A DNA stretch of 64,000 nucleotides from Jiangella endophytica. Lineage in GTDB: Bacteria > Actinomycetota > Actinomycetes > Jiangellales > Jiangellaceae. Made by a program: the position numbers and the translations under genes. The notes beneath the pieces were generated by a model. It made no database searches. It was not told where the DNA came from and worked only from the letters and a program-made list of their open reading frames with translations. This document shows positions 52,481 to 61,825 of the stretch, piece after piece. How positions within the stretch are numbered: the first letter of the stretch is position 1; each line of letters begins with the position of its first letter. The DNA lies in assembly GCF_003427025.1 (NCBI RefSeq), contig NZ_QVAI01000015.1:152206-216205 (forward strand), given 5' to 3'.

Positions 52481-54763
52481 TCAGCACCGGAGGAATGCGG
52501 GCGCATCCATCAACAGGGGTGGTTCGGTCAGCTCGACACCCTCGGGCGGGTCCATCTCCAGCAGGTGACGCACCAGGAAGTCCCAGGTCCGGCGGTAGAG
52601 GTACGCCCGCCGACCGGCGAAACCGTGCTCGGTGCCCGGCAGGAGGACGAGCTCGTAGTCCTTGTTCGCATCGGTCAGAGCACTGATCAGCCTGATCGTC
52701 TGCGAGAGGAGCACGTTGTCGTCGAGTTCGCCGTGGGCCAGGAAGAGCGAACCCTGCAGTCGTCCGGCCAGCGCCGGGTTGCTCACCTCGGCCCAGTCAT
52801 CTTCGTCGCGAGGACCTTGATAGCCCTCCAGCCAGTACGACTGGTAGAAGCGTTCGTCCTGGGTGCCTCCCCATGCGGCCCCGACGCGATACAGCTCGGG
52901 AGCGGTCAGCATCGATCGCACGGTGGCGCGGCCGCCGCCCGAGTGTCCCTTCGCGCCCACGCGACCGAGGTCGATCCATGGATGGCGTTCGGCGAGCTGG
53001 TGGATGGCGCTGACGTGGTCGGCGACGCAGCCGGCATCGGCGAGGTTGCCGTACGAGAACCGGTGGAAGGCACGGGACCGGCCCGGCGTGCCGCGGCCGT
53101 CGAGGGTCATGGTCGCGATCCCCAGCGACGCCAGGGAGTCCATGTCCTGGATGTGGAACGGGGCACGCCAGGCCGGCGAGCTGCGGTTCTGCTGGGGCCC
53201 CGGGTAGAGATCGTCGATCAGCGGGTACGAGCGGGTCTCGTCCAGCCCGTGCGGCACCGTGAGCGTGCCCCAGAGCGGGGTCCGGCCGTCGGCGGCGAGG
53301 ACTGAGAACCGGATCGGGGGTGACCAGCCCAGGGCGATCAGCGGCGACGGATCGACCCGGTGCACCTCGTGGGCCGCGCCGGTGCGGACCTCGATCACCG
53401 TCGTCACCGGCGCGACGTCGGTCCGGGAGGCCCGGTCCACCACGTACCTGCCGGAGGGTGAGGCGCTGAACTCGTGGTCGAGGTCGTCCTCGACCACGGT
53501 CCGGATGGAGCCGTTCGAGAGATCGATCTCGAGCAGCTGCCTGACGTAAGGATCGTCGGGAGTGCGGCCGGCCGTGACGACCAGCGCCATCGACTCGTCG
53601 GCGTCCACGTGCAGGATCTGACGGACGACCCAGTCCCCGCTCGTGAGCCGGCCGAGCAGGTGGCCGTCCTCGTCGTACCGGTAGAGATGCCCGTGCCCGT
53701 CCCGCTGGGACCACCAGAGGACTTCTCCGCGTCCGGGGAGGACACGGACGATGGGCAGCTCGGCGCTCGTCGGGTTGAGCTCCACGCGCAGCGGGTCGGT
53801 CTCGGTCAGCACCGTGCGTACCCGACCCGTGCCGAGGTCGAACCGGCACAGGCTGATCTCGCGGACATCACGGCTTCGCGAGAGGAAGTACGCCACGTCG
53901 TCGCCGGCGAACCACAGCTCCCCACGGAACGTCGGCGCCGAGTACTGCAGGAGCTGCAGGAGGACCGGCTCGTGTGCCGCCCACGTGATCGCTCCGCTCT
54001 CGACCTCGATGCTCAGCAGCTGCCCCGTCGGCACGATGTCGTCGCCCGGCAGCGGATAGCGATAGTGGTCGTACCGGGGCGGGCCGTCGGGGGAGGGGGA
54101 GGCGTGCACCAACGTGGTCATCCTGACTCCGCGCTGGTCCAGGCGATGCGTGAGGACGCGCCGGGAGTCGCTGGACCACAGCAGGGCGGGTGCCATGCGC
54201 GAGCCCAGGATCTCGTGCAGCGGCCGGCGCTGGCCGGTGTCGGGGCATTCGGCGTAGCACTGGTCCGGTGTGCCGTCCGACGTCAGTGCCCGTTCCTCGC
54301 CGTCGGCCCGGGAGCGGACCCACACGTCGTGGTCGCGGACGAAGGCGACCCATCGTCCATCCGGTGACGGTCGTTCCCACGGGGTCCGGGTCGGGCCGGG
54401 CCGGGGGAGGACGGTGTAGTCGGCGAGGCTGAGCTGCCAGCCGCGCAGTTCGTGCTCGTCGTTCTCGTGAGTGAACGACACGACGTCGTCGACCGGATCG
54501 ACGTCGGACACCGTGAGTTCGGACAGCTCGAGGCCGGTGGCCTCGCGGAGCGGAAGGGCCGCTCGCTCGCGGTCGTATGCCGCCCGGGTCGTGCTGGCGA
54601 CCGGATCGACCAGCAACGTCTCGGGGCCGACGTCGAACCACAGGGTCTCCCCATGCCAGTTCGGGGTCAGGAGCTCGCCCGGCACCAGCGTCGGACGACG
54701 GTGCCGCATGAGCTTCTCGGCGTGCTCGTACCGCTCCTTGCTGAGGCGTTCACGACTCGACAT
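52481..54763 (-). CDS. S9-family peptidase 2 (DPP-IV-like propeller)
   Basis: A 760-residue peptidase with a long N-terminal beta-propeller of the dipeptidyl-peptidase IV type (WVAFVRDHDVWVRS and VLWWSQRDGHGHLYRYDEDG blades). The hydrolase end has GAKGHSGGGRATV (nucleophile Ser near residue 606; the more usual box is GWSYGG), Asp in HGELDDNV and His in PGTEHGF. Start ATG 54763 follows AAGGAG. It differs strongly from the other S9 peptidase of this operon, so the two are not a recent duplication. No signal peptide. Confidence 0.9.
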   Translation of the reverse strand: MSSRERLSKERYEHAEKLMRHRRPTLVPGELLTPNWHGETLWFDVGPETLLVDPVASTTRAAYDRERAALPLREATGLELSELTVSDVDPVDDVVSFTHENDEHELRGWQLSLADYTVLPRPGPTRTPWERPSPDGRWVAFVRDHDVWVRSRADGEERALTSDGTPDQCYAECPDTGQRRPLHEILGSRMAPALLWSSDSRRVLTHRLDQRGVRMTTLVHASPSPDGPPRYDHYRYPLPGDDIVPTGQLLSIEVESGAITWAAHEPVLLQLLQYSAPTFRGELWFAGDDVAYFLSRSRDVREISLCRFDLGTGRVRTVLTETDPLRVELNPTSAELPIVRVLPGRGEVLWWSQRDGHGHLYRYDEDGHLLGRLTSGDWVVRQILHVDADESMALVVTAGRTPDDPYVRQLLEIDLSNGSIRTVVEDDLDHEFSASPSGRYVVDRASRTDVAPVTTVIEVRTGAAHEVHRVDPSPLIALGWSPPIRFSVLAADGRTPLWGTLTVPHGLDETRSYPLIDDLYPGPQQNRSSPAWRAPFHIQDMDSLASLGIATMTLDGRGTPGRSRAFHRFSYGNLADAGCVADHVSAIHQLAERHPWIDLGRVGAKGHSGGGRATVRSMLTAPELYRVGAAWGGTQDERFYQSYWLEGYQGPRDEDDWAEVSNPALAGRLQGSLFLAHGELDDNVLLSQTIRLISALTDANKDYELVLLPGTEHGFAGRRAYLYRRTWDFLVRHLLEMDPPEGVELTEPPLLMDAPAFLRC

Positions 54764-54873
54764 GCTGGCTCCTTCTGCTCAGTGGGTGCGTGTCACACGG
54801 CTCTCGGCAGTGAGGACGTCCTTGACATGAGTAAGGGGTGCACGCGCTGCACCGGCCCCGAGGCCGCGGCGTC

Positions 54874-56124
54874 CTACGCACCGAGCACGCGACCCGCATC
54901 GGAGTCGGTGAACACACCCCCTGCCATGACGACGTAGGGCTGCTTCCGGAGGCCGTCCAGGTACTCGGTCGTGGGATCCAGGTCGCTCACGATCAGATCT
55001 GCCCGTGCACCCGGCCGTATGACGCCGAGTCGTCCTTCGTGCCGCAGCAACCGTGCGCCCGTTGTCGTGGCGGACTGCAGCAGTGACAGCGGGGACTGCA
55101 CATCGCGCCGTAGCGTGAACTCGTCGAGCTGTCGCGCGTGCCCCGGGCCGAGCAGGTCGGTGCCGAACGCGACCGGGACGCCTGCCTCCACCGCGAGCTC
55201 GATGGCTCGCACGCCGGACTCGCGGACGATCGCGAGCTTCTCCGCGTAGTGCCGCGGCGCATCTCCCGAGGAGACGTAGTCGGCGATGTCCTCGTAGGTG
55301 ACCAGGGTCGGCACGAGGAAGACGCCTTGTGCCGCCATCAGCGCGGCGGTCCGCGCATCGAGCAGATTGCCGTGCTCGATGCAGGCGACACCCAGACGGA
55401 CGGCCCGCGAGATCGACTCCGGGGTGTACGCGTGTCCCGTGACGTAGATCCCGCCGGCGTCGGCCTCGTCCACGGCGAGGCGCACCTCGTCCTCCGCGAA
55501 CTGGTCGCCGTCCAGCCGATCGAGCTCCGACGACAGGCCACCTCCGAGCATGAGCTTGATGTGGCCCGCGCCGGAAGCGATGCGTTGTCGCACCGCACGG
55601 CGGACCTCGTCCGGGCCGTCGCACACCTGGCCGATACTGCAGCAGGGGTCGGCGCCTCCCTCCCGTCCCCGCAGGTCGCCGTGTCCGCCGGTCTGGGAGA
55701 GCGCCCGGCCGCCGAACACCAGGCGGGACGCCGGCCCGAGCAGTCCGTCGGCCGCGGCCTGCGCCAGGCCCCAGTCCGCGCCCCCGGCATCCCTGACGGT
55801 CGTGAATCCTCGGCCGGCCATGGTCCGCAGCTGCGCGCCGGCGGCCGCGGCGACGTACGACTTGGGCAGCGCGGCCGATTCCCGCAGGTCGCGCCTGACG
55901 GCGGTCACGTGGACGTGGGCGTCGATCAGTCCGGGGAACAGAGAGCGGCCATGCGCGTCCAGCTCGACGAGGCCGGGAAGGCTCGATCTCAGGCCGCGTC
56001 CCACCTCTTGGATCAGCCCGCCGGCGACGAGGACATCGGCATCTTCGCGGAGCGAACCGGTGGCGGCGTCGACGACCTGTGCGTGGCGGATCAGGGTCGG
56101 AGGGGTGCTCGAGGGGGATGTCAT
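54874..56124 (-). CDS. metal-dependent amidohydrolase (prolidase-like)
   Basis: A 416-residue amidohydrolase-superfamily enzyme. Metal ligands: the HVHV pair in GLIDAHVHVTA, a probable carbamylated Lys in HIKLMLGGGLS, His residues in YVTGHAYTPES and ACIEHGNLLD, and the Asp in AFGTDLLGPGHA. This layout matches the imidazolonepropionase-related subgroup that includes the Sgx9260-type Xaa-Pro dipeptidases, which fits a cluster of peptidases. AAGGAAG precedes ATG 56124. It is the first gene of the minus-strand operon, divergent from the RpiR-like gene. Confidence 0.88.
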   Translation of the reverse strand: MTSPSSTPPTLIRHAQVVDAATGSLREDADVLVAGGLIQEVGRGLRSSLPGLVELDAHGRSLFPGLIDAHVHVTAVRRDLRESAALPKSYVAAAAGAQLRTMAGRGFTTVRDAGGADWGLAQAAADGLLGPASRLVFGGRALSQTGGHGDLRGREGGADPCCSIGQVCDGPDEVRRAVRQRIASGAGHIKLMLGGGLSSELDRLDGDQFAEDEVRLAVDEADAGGIYVTGHAYTPESISRAVRLGVACIEHGNLLDARTAALMAAQGVFLVPTLVTYEDIADYVSSGDAPRHYAEKLAIVRESGVRAIELAVEAGVPVAFGTDLLGPGHARQLDEFTLRRDVQSPLSLLQSATTTGARLLRHEGRLGVIRPGARADLIVSDLDPTTEYLDGLRKQPYVVMAGGVFTDSDAGRVLGA

Positions 56125-56148
56125 ATGACTTCCTTCGGGACAGCCGAT

Positions 56149-56197
56149 TGCTGCACAATATGCTGCACTAGAGCGATTCTGCAACGATCTGTGCACA
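56149..56197. promoter_or_regulatory. repeated TGCTGCAC/GTGCAC sites in the divergent region
   Basis: TGCTGCAC occurs at 56149-56156 and again at 56161-56168, twelve bases apart, and TGTGCACAA follows near 56190-56198. The repeats sit between the amidohydrolase and the rpiR-like gene, as expected for the binding site of the divergent regulator. This is pattern evidence only. Confidence 0.45.
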
Positions 56198-56320
56198 ACG
56201 GCGCGGAATCGGCGTGGTGGAGGAGCGACCCGATGGCCCGAAGAACCGCCACGAGCCTGTGCGCTCGCGACAGGCACAGGCGGCGCCGGATGCGTCTCGT
56301 CGTCGACGAAGTGAGGGCTC

Positions 56321-57187
56321 ATGACGAATCTGCCGTTCGAGGACTGGCTTGCGTCGCTGAGCGACCGGGCGCCCAGCAAGGGAGCCGCCCGCGGCGTCGT
56401 GACCGTGATGACGCACCAGCCCGAGTACGCGTCCTACGCCTCGGCGAGTGAGATCGCGAGGATCGCGAACATCAGCGTCGGCGGGGTGACGCGTGGTGCA
56501 CAGAGACTCGGCTATCCCGGCTGGCCGGCGCTGCGTGAGGAGTTCCGGGCCCGCTATCTCTCGTCCCTGAGCCGGTCCGAGATCGCGGCGCAGCACGCGC
56601 AGGGCAGCTCGCACAGCGGCGTCGAGGAGTCCCTCGACGCCGACCAGCGAGCCCTCGCGCTCACGGCGAGTCGTGACCAGCGAGCCGTCCTCTCGTCCGC
56701 CGTCGCCGAGTTCGCCCAAGCGCACACGCGACTGGCGATCGGCGGCGGCAGCTTCGGTTGCGTCGCGCAGATCCTGTCCATGAACGCCTCGCTCGGCGGC
56801 TATCCGACGAGCTCACCCGGCGAAGGGGCGAGCGTCGTCAACGCCGTCGCCCGCCTCGGCCCGTCGGACTTCGTCGTGGCGCTGGGATTCTGGCGGGTCT
56901 ACGAGAGCACGATCAGTGCCGTCACCACGGCGCGTGGCCGCGGCGCGCGCGTCCTGGTGATCACCGACCACCACGGGTCGGCCCTCGCCCAGGTGGCGAA
57001 CCACGTGGTGACGGCGTCGGCCGAAGGCGGAGCGTTCTTCCCGTCCATGACGTCGGCCGTGGCGGTGGTCAACGCCTTCTGCTCCGAACTCGGACGGGTC
57101 GATGTGTCGTACACCCGGACGGCGGTGGCCGAAGCGGAGGCCGAGTGGACGCGAGCCGGGCTCCTTCGCCACCCTGCGAGATCATGA
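56321..57187 (+). CDS. RpiR-family transcriptional regulator
   Basis: A 288-residue regulator. The N-terminal helix-turn-helix is the RpiR type (YASYASASEIARIANISVGGVTRGAQ then RLGYPGWPALREEFR), and the C-terminal SIS-like domain shows LAIGGGSFGCVAQILS, RVYESTISAVTTARGRGARV and LVITDHHGSALAQVA. SIS domains usually sense phosphosugars, but similar proteins regulate amino-acid and peptide pathways as well. Divergent from the amidohydrolase gene and flanked by repeated sites, it is the best candidate regulator of the peptidase operon. Overlaps the convergent winged-helix gene by 6 bases. Confidence 0.85.
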   Translation: MTNLPFEDWLASLSDRAPSKGAARGVVTVMTHQPEYASYASASEIARIANISVGGVTRGAQRLGYPGWPALREEFRARYLSSLSRSEIAAQHAQGSSHSGVEESLDADQRALALTASRDQRAVLSSAVAEFAQAHTRLAIGGGSFGCVAQILSMNASLGGYPTSSPGEGASVVNAVARLGPSDFVVALGFWRVYESTISAVTTARGRGARVLVITDHHGSALAQVANHVVTASAEGGAFFPSMTSAVAVVNAFCSELGRVDVSYTRTAVAEAEAEWTRAGLLRHPARS

Positions 57188-58438
57188 GGAGCGGACCGCA
57201 CGGCTCGTCGCCGGGTCGACAGCGGAGGGGGCGGCGTCGGCTTGCATGGCTGGTGAGGGGTAGACGGTGAAGACCCGCTGGCGGTCCAGCCAGTCGGTGA
57301 GTTTCCGTGCTTCCCTTCGGAGCGCGTCATGCGCCGTCCGGGTGATGTTCTCCAGCAGTCTCAGTTCCACGACGCCCTGGGTGTCTTGTACCCAGGCTCC
57401 GACGACGCGGCCGTCGACCAGCGCGGTCGTTCCGGCGTTGCCCGCGCTGTCGAACACCTGGGGTGCGTGCGGGCCGAGAAGGAAGTCCCGCTCTTTCCAG
57501 CCCATCACGGTGGGGTCGAGCAGCGGCAGGAGCGCAACCCAGGGTTCGGGGGCCGACACCGGTTCGAGGTCGTCCTGTCGCAGCCAGCCGATCGAGCCGT
57601 CCTCCAGCGAGACGTTCCGTGCTCCGAGGTCGTCGAGGGCGGTTCGGACCGCGGCCTTGGTGCCGCCGATCCACCAGGCGATGTCCTCGACGGTGCCGGG
57701 TCCGTACGACCAGAGCCACCGACGCACGAGTTCGGCGTAGCCCGGTCGAGTCTCTGGCACGTCGGGTACGTCGTGACCCCACCATTCCGCGGTCGTCGTC
57801 CAGGTGGGACGGCTCGTGTACCAGGGGCCGGCGTTGGCGGCCCGCGCGACCGATCCGGCCATGCTGAGCTGGGCGAGTACTCGTGGGGCGATGGCCACCT
57901 TGCCGCCCCACGACCTGTCGGGGGCCAGCACGATGGACCCGCCGACTTCTGGGACTTCCTCCCGCAGCCGGGCCGAGGATCTCGGCACGCCGTCGGCGAG
58001 GTGGTCCAGCACGGCGAACTCCGCGGCCTGCAACCAGGCTGCGCCGTCCCCGTCCGGTACGGAGCCCCAGCGTTCCAGGTCCCTGATGAAGCGTCTGCGG
58101 TTGGCCGCGGCGAAGCGCGCGGAGACGCTGCCCCAGGCGGCTGGGATCAGATCGCGGGGGAACACGAAGAGCGTTTCGCGCATGGCTTGTTGCCTGACCA
58201 GGGAGCGCGTGACGTAGAGCGCCTGTTCGACGTCCTCGACGCTGACCTGCTCGGTACGTGCCCAGCAGGAGAGATGCACACTCGGTGGATCGGTCGCGTG
58301 CAAGCACACGACCGCACGAGCAGCGTCTTCGGGCGACCGCACCCGAACGGACTGTGCCAGGGCATGCCTGACGCCCAGCCGCGCACGACGCTCTTCGTCC
58401 GTGACCGACCGCACGATGGGAACGGCACCCTTCCGCAT
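57182..58438 (-). CDS. winged-helix DNA-binding (HTH_42, AlkZ-like) protein
   Basis: A 418-residue member of the HTH_42 family, which includes AlkZ/YcaQ DNA glycosylases that excise alkylated or crosslinked bases. Typical text: VCLHATDPPSVHLSCWART, RETLFVFPRDLIP, WLWSYGPGTVEDIAWWIGGT and VALLPLLDPTVMGWKERDF, LVDGRVVGAWVQD. In AlkZ the catalytic motif is QxQ or similar; the equivalent position reads HAT here, so glycosylase activity is uncertain. ATG 58438 has a poor ribosome-binding site; GTG 58414 is an alternative. Confidence 0.78.
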   Translation of the reverse strand: MRKGAVPIVRSVTDEERRARLGVRHALAQSVRVRSPEDAARAVVCLHATDPPSVHLSCWARTEQVSVEDVEQALYVTRSLVRQQAMRETLFVFPRDLIPAAWGSVSARFAAANRRRFIRDLERWGSVPDGDGAAWLQAAEFAVLDHLADGVPRSSARLREEVPEVGGSIVLAPDRSWGGKVAIAPRVLAQLSMAGSVARAANAGPWYTSRPTWTTTAEWWGHDVPDVPETRPGYAELVRRWLWSYGPGTVEDIAWWIGGTKAAVRTALDDLGARNVSLEDGSIGWLRQDDLEPVSAPEPWVALLPLLDPTVMGWKERDFLLGPHAPQVFDSAGNAGTTALVDGRVVGAWVQDTQGVVELRLLENITRTAHDALRREARKLTDWLDRQRVFTVYPSPAMQADAAPSAVDPATSRAVRSS

Positions 58439-58544
58439 CAGGACGCTTCAGGGCTGAGTGGTGGCCAGTGCCGTCGTGCCTGGAGCAGACCGAGCAGTGC
58501 GAGTGCTCGGGTGCTGGTGGACATGCCGGCAAGCCTAGATTCCC

Positions 58545-59201
58545 TTGCGGTCATATAGTGGCCACCAGGGATCTGAGCATGGAGAACGTCGCCACCGGCA
58601 GGAACGCAAGACCACGCTGGCCGACGAGCTCGCCGTCGTCCTGCGCGCACAGGACCGTGACGTCATCCGCGCGACGATCGACGACTTCCTCGTTCCCCGT
58701 GCACAGCGTTACCGGCGCGGCCGGTACTCGGCCGAAGGGTGCTACTTCGACGCCCACGACCACGCCACGCTGTGCCGGGTCCTGCTCGATCCGCTGGGCC
58801 CGGGCGGAGACCGAAGGTTCCGGCATGCGGTCTACGACCGCGACACCGACACCGCGTCGTCGCCGCCGGCGACGACCGCCCCCGCAGACGCCGTGCTGCT
58901 CTTCGACGGGGTCTTCCTGCTGCGCCCGGAGCTCGCCGACCGGTGGGACCTGCGCATCTTCGTGTCCGTCCCGTTCGAGCAGACGGTGGATCGCGCCCGG
59001 GAGCGAGGCGCGGCGCTGGGCGGGTCCGCCGTCGACGCTGCCGACATCGAACGGTCCTGGCGCGACCGCTATATCCCGTCCCAGCGGCTCTACTTCGCCA
59101 CGGCCCGCCCGGCCGACCACGCCGACGTCATCGTGTACAACGATCAGCTCCAGCGGCCGGCCTGGGACGTCCTGCCGCACCCGTCGACCCACAGGAGTTG
59201 A
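58545..59201 (+). pseudogene. uridine-kinase-like protein with damaged P-loop
   Basis: From about residue 25 the frame resembles uridine/phosphoribulokinase-type kinases of actinobacteria: TTLADELAVVLRAQDRDVIR, ATIDDFLVPRAQRYRRG, GCYFDAHDHATL, LLFDGVFLLRPELADRWD and SQRLYFATARPADHADVIVY. The P-loop (GxxxxGKTT) is spoiled: the frame reads RHRQERKTT. Restoring one base near 58605 would give G-R-N-G-K-T-T-L, but the preceding beta strand is also missing. No good start codon exists (TTG 58545). I treat it as a decayed or frameshifted gene; a sequencing error at this site is a possible alternative. Confidence 0.55.
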
Positions 59202-59241
59202 CGGTCGCTCATCGTCGTCTGCGCTATACGGCCATGATGGG

Positions 59242-60156
59242 GTGGTGTCCGGATCGCTGGCTGTCGCGGGTGTCGAGCGGGATCGTCTGGTGGGTATGGC
59301 CTACCGGATGCTCGGGACCGTTGCCGACGCTGAGGATGCCGTGCAGGAAGCGTTCGTGCGCTGGTACCGGCTCGATGACCACGCCCGGGCGGACGTGACG
59401 AACCCGGTGGGGTGGTTCGCCAAGACGACGAGCCGGGTCTGCCTGGACGTGTTGAAGAGCGCTTCTCGACGCCACGAGCTCTACGTCGGTCCGTGGCTGC
59501 CCGAGCCGATCCCGGACGACCGGTTCCGCGTCACGGCGCCACTCAGGGCGCGCGACCCTGCGGAGCACGCGGTCACGGCGGAGTCGGTGAGCATGGCGCT
59601 GCTGGTGGTGATGGAGTCGATGACGCCCGCTGAGCGCGTGGCCTTCGTGCTCCGAGACGTGTTCGACTACCCCGTCGCGGACATCGCGGACGTGCTCGAC
59701 CGGTCGCCCGGCGCCGTGCGGCAGCTGGCGTCGTCCGCCCGCGCACGGGTCGGCGCGAGCGATGCCGAGCCGAGCACCACCGGAGCGAGCGCGCGTCTCA
59801 CGGAGGCGTTCCGGCACGCCGCGAACACCGGCGACATAGCGGCTCTGCTGCGCCTGCTCGACCCTGGTGTGACGCTGCGCTCCGACGGCGGCGGCGTCGC
59901 CAGAGCCGCGCTGAACCCCGTGCACGGTCCGGACAAGGTCGCCCGCTTCATCGTCGGCGTCCTCGCCCGGCAGGCGCCGATCACCCTCGCACTCCGCGAG
60001 GCCGGAGGCGGCGTCGTGCTGACGTTCGAGCGTGTCGACGGAACGGTCACCGGCGTCATCGAACTGGTGGCGACGGCCGGAATCGTGCGGGACGTGCTGA
60101 TTCAGTGGAACCCGCGCAAGCTGACTCTGTGGCGCACGGACGACGCATCGACCTGA
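59242..60156 (+). CDS. second ECF41-type (SigJ-like) sigma factor
   Basis: A 304-residue ECF sigma factor with SnoaL-like C-terminal extension. Sigma-2: ERDRLVGMAYRMLGTVADAE then DAVQEAFVRWYR; sigma-4: MTPAERVAFVLRDVFDYPVA. The ECF41 marks are WLPEP (about residue 85), DGGGVARAA (about 214, Lys of DGGGK replaced by Val) and NPRKL (about 290, for NPDKL). A quinone-oxidoreductase-like gene follows at 60214, the other common partner of ECF41. The start is uncertain: GTG 59242 and GTG 59245 are both possible and no strong ribosome-binding site is seen. Confidence 0.85.
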   Translation: MVSGSLAVAGVERDRLVGMAYRMLGTVADAEDAVQEAFVRWYRLDDHARADVTNPVGWFAKTTSRVCLDVLKSASRRHELYVGPWLPEPIPDDRFRVTAPLRARDPAEHAVTAESVSMALLVVMESMTPAERVAFVLRDVFDYPVADIADVLDRSPGAVRQLASSARARVGASDAEPSTTGASARLTEAFRHAANTGDIAALLRLLDPGVTLRSDGGGVARAALNPVHGPDKVARFIVGVLARQAPITLALREAGGGVVLTFERVDGTVTGVIELVATAGIVRDVLIQWNPRKLTLWRTDDAST

Positions 60157-60213
60157 CGCGGCCCGGGGGTGTGTCGTCTACATGGTGAACCCGTCGACCA
60201 GGAGGACATCACC

Positions 60214-61125
60214 GTGAAGGCCATCACCGTCACCGATCCGGACGCCGGCACCGCTGGCATGACGCTGACCGAGCAGCCCGAACCCCGTGCGTCGGAGAAC
60301 GACGTCATCGTCCGCGTCCACGCGTCCGGATTCACGCCGGGCGAACTGACCTGGCCGGCCACGTGGACCGACCGCGCCGGGCGAGACCGCACCCCGAGCA
60401 TCCCCGGACACGAACTCTCCGGCGTCGTCGCCGAACTCGGATACGGCACCACCGGCCTCGCCGTCGGACAGCGCGTGTTCGGCCTCGCCGACTGGACCCG
60501 CAACGGCACCCTCGCCGAGCTCGTGGCCGTCGAAGCTCGCAACCTCGCCCCGCTCCCGGCTGACATCGACTTCGTCACCGCCGCCAGCCTGCCGATCTCG
60601 GGCCTCACCGCCTGGCAGGGTCTCTTCGAACACGGCCACCTTCGCTCCGGGGAGAGCGTGCTCGTGCACGGTGCGGCCGGCGGGGTCGGCTCCGTCGCGA
60701 CGCAGCTCGCGCGCGACGCCGGCGCCTACGTCATCGGCACCGGCCGTACCGCGGACAGGGACGTCGCACTCGGGTTCGGGGCGAACGAGTTCGTCGACCT
60801 GGGTACCGACGAACTCACCTCGGCCGGGCCGGTGAATCTCGTGTTCGACGTCATCGGTGGCGACATCGGGGACCGCTCCGTCGACCTCGTCCGGGCCGGC
60901 GGCACGTTCGTCAGCATCGCCGGACCCACGCGGCAGCCCGCAGGCGGCCGCTCCGTGTTCTTCGTCGTGGAAGCCGTCCGCGACCAGCTCACGCAGATCG
61001 CCGCGCGCGTCCGCGACGGCCGGCTGCGTACCGGCATCGGCACGGTTCGACCGCTCGACGACGCCGTCGCGGCACTCAACCCCACCGAACGCTCCACGGG
61101 CAAGACCATCATCAGCGTCGGCTAG
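60214..61125 (+). CDS. zinc-free MDR/quinone-oxidoreductase-like NADP-dependent oxidoreductase
   Basis: A 303-residue medium-chain dehydrogenase/reductase. No zinc-binding cysteines are seen. NADPH-binding motif GAAGGVGSVATQLARDAGA (about residues 153-171) and the opening PGHELSGVVAELG are typical of quinone oxidoreductase/zeta-crystallin-like enzymes. AGGAGG at the proper distance fixes GTG 60214. It follows the second ECF41 sigma gene by 57 bases and probably forms a unit with it, like the epimerase/ECF41 pair at 22-24 kb. Substrate unknown. Confidence 0.88.
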   Translation: MKAITVTDPDAGTAGMTLTEQPEPRASENDVIVRVHASGFTPGELTWPATWTDRAGRDRTPSIPGHELSGVVAELGYGTTGLAVGQRVFGLADWTRNGTLAELVAVEARNLAPLPADIDFVTAASLPISGLTAWQGLFEHGHLRSGESVLVHGAAGGVGSVATQLARDAGAYVIGTGRTADRDVALGFGANEFVDLGTDELTSAGPVNLVFDVIGGDIGDRSVDLVRAGGTFVSIAGPTRQPAGGRSVFFVVEAVRDQLTQIAARVRDGRLRTGIGTVRPLDDAVAALNPTERSTGKTIISVG

Positions 61126-61187
61126 CCGCGCCGGCCACGGCGGATCGCCACGCGCCCGGACTCGGCAGCCGGCTGCGTCGCCGAGGG

Positions 61188-61691
61188 TCAACGCGCCGCT
61201 GGCGTCGAGCGACCCCAGCCGGTGCCCTTGGTGACCCGGTTCAGCAGCGGCAGCACGCGGTAGGGAAGCGGCGTCGCGACGGTGAACGTGGAGGTCGTCT
61301 TGCGGACGCCGTCGATCGCCACGATGGCGGCGGTGAGGGCCTGGAGTTCTTCGAGTGAGCCGATCGCCACGTGCACCAGGAGATCCTCCCGGCCGGCCTG
61401 GATCCGGACCTCGAGAACCTCCGGCAGTCGTCGGAGGCCCGCGATGATCGGCGACATGACACGCTGGTCGATCTCCAGGTTCACCAGCGCCTGCACAGGC
61501 ATGCCGACGGCGGTGAGGTTGATGACCGGCTGGAAGCCGACGAGGACCTGTTCATCCTCGAGGCGCCGGAGGCGCTGCTGGACCGTGGCCCGGCTGACGC
61601 CCATGGCGCTGGCGAGTTCGGCGATGCCGGCCCGGGCGTTCTCGGTGAGCCGGCCCAGGATCTCGACATCGAGCTCGTCGATGCTTGCCAT
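61188..61691 (-). CDS. Lrp/AsnC-family transcriptional regulator
   Basis: A 167-residue feast/famine regulator. The helix-turn-helix reads IDELDVEILGRLTENARAGI then ELASAMGVSRATVQQRLRRL, and the RAM/ASNC ligand domain follows (VNLEIDQRVMSPIIAGL, EVRIQAGREDLLVHVAIGSL, VRKTTSTFTV). ATG 61691 gives the usual start; ATG 61733 would add 14 residues without homology. It is divergent from a small ACT-like gene that it may control. Confidence 0.9.
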   Translation of the reverse strand: MASIDELDVEILGRLTENARAGIAELASAMGVSRATVQQRLRRLEDEQVLVGFQPVINLTAVGMPVQALVNLEIDQRVMSPIIAGLRRLPEVLEVRIQAGREDLLVHVAIGSLEELQALTAAIVAIDGVRKTTSTFTVATPLPYRVLPLLNRVTKGTGWGRSTPAAR

Positions 61692-61825
61692 CACGCCTAC
61701 CTCTCGCTCGCTGCCGACGTCCTTGCTGAGCACATTGCAAGGTTCGTCGAGACATCGTTGACGATCTGAGCTGCAGTATCGAGGATAGGGCTTCAGATGG
61801 CGGCCTTAGCCGGGAAGGACGGCTC

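Noticed and set aside
60120..60213. ECF41-type promoter before the oxidoreductase gene
   Set aside because: A CGTC is present at 60175-60178 but no TGTCACA occurs at the right distance (CCTGACG instead), so the match is not convincing.
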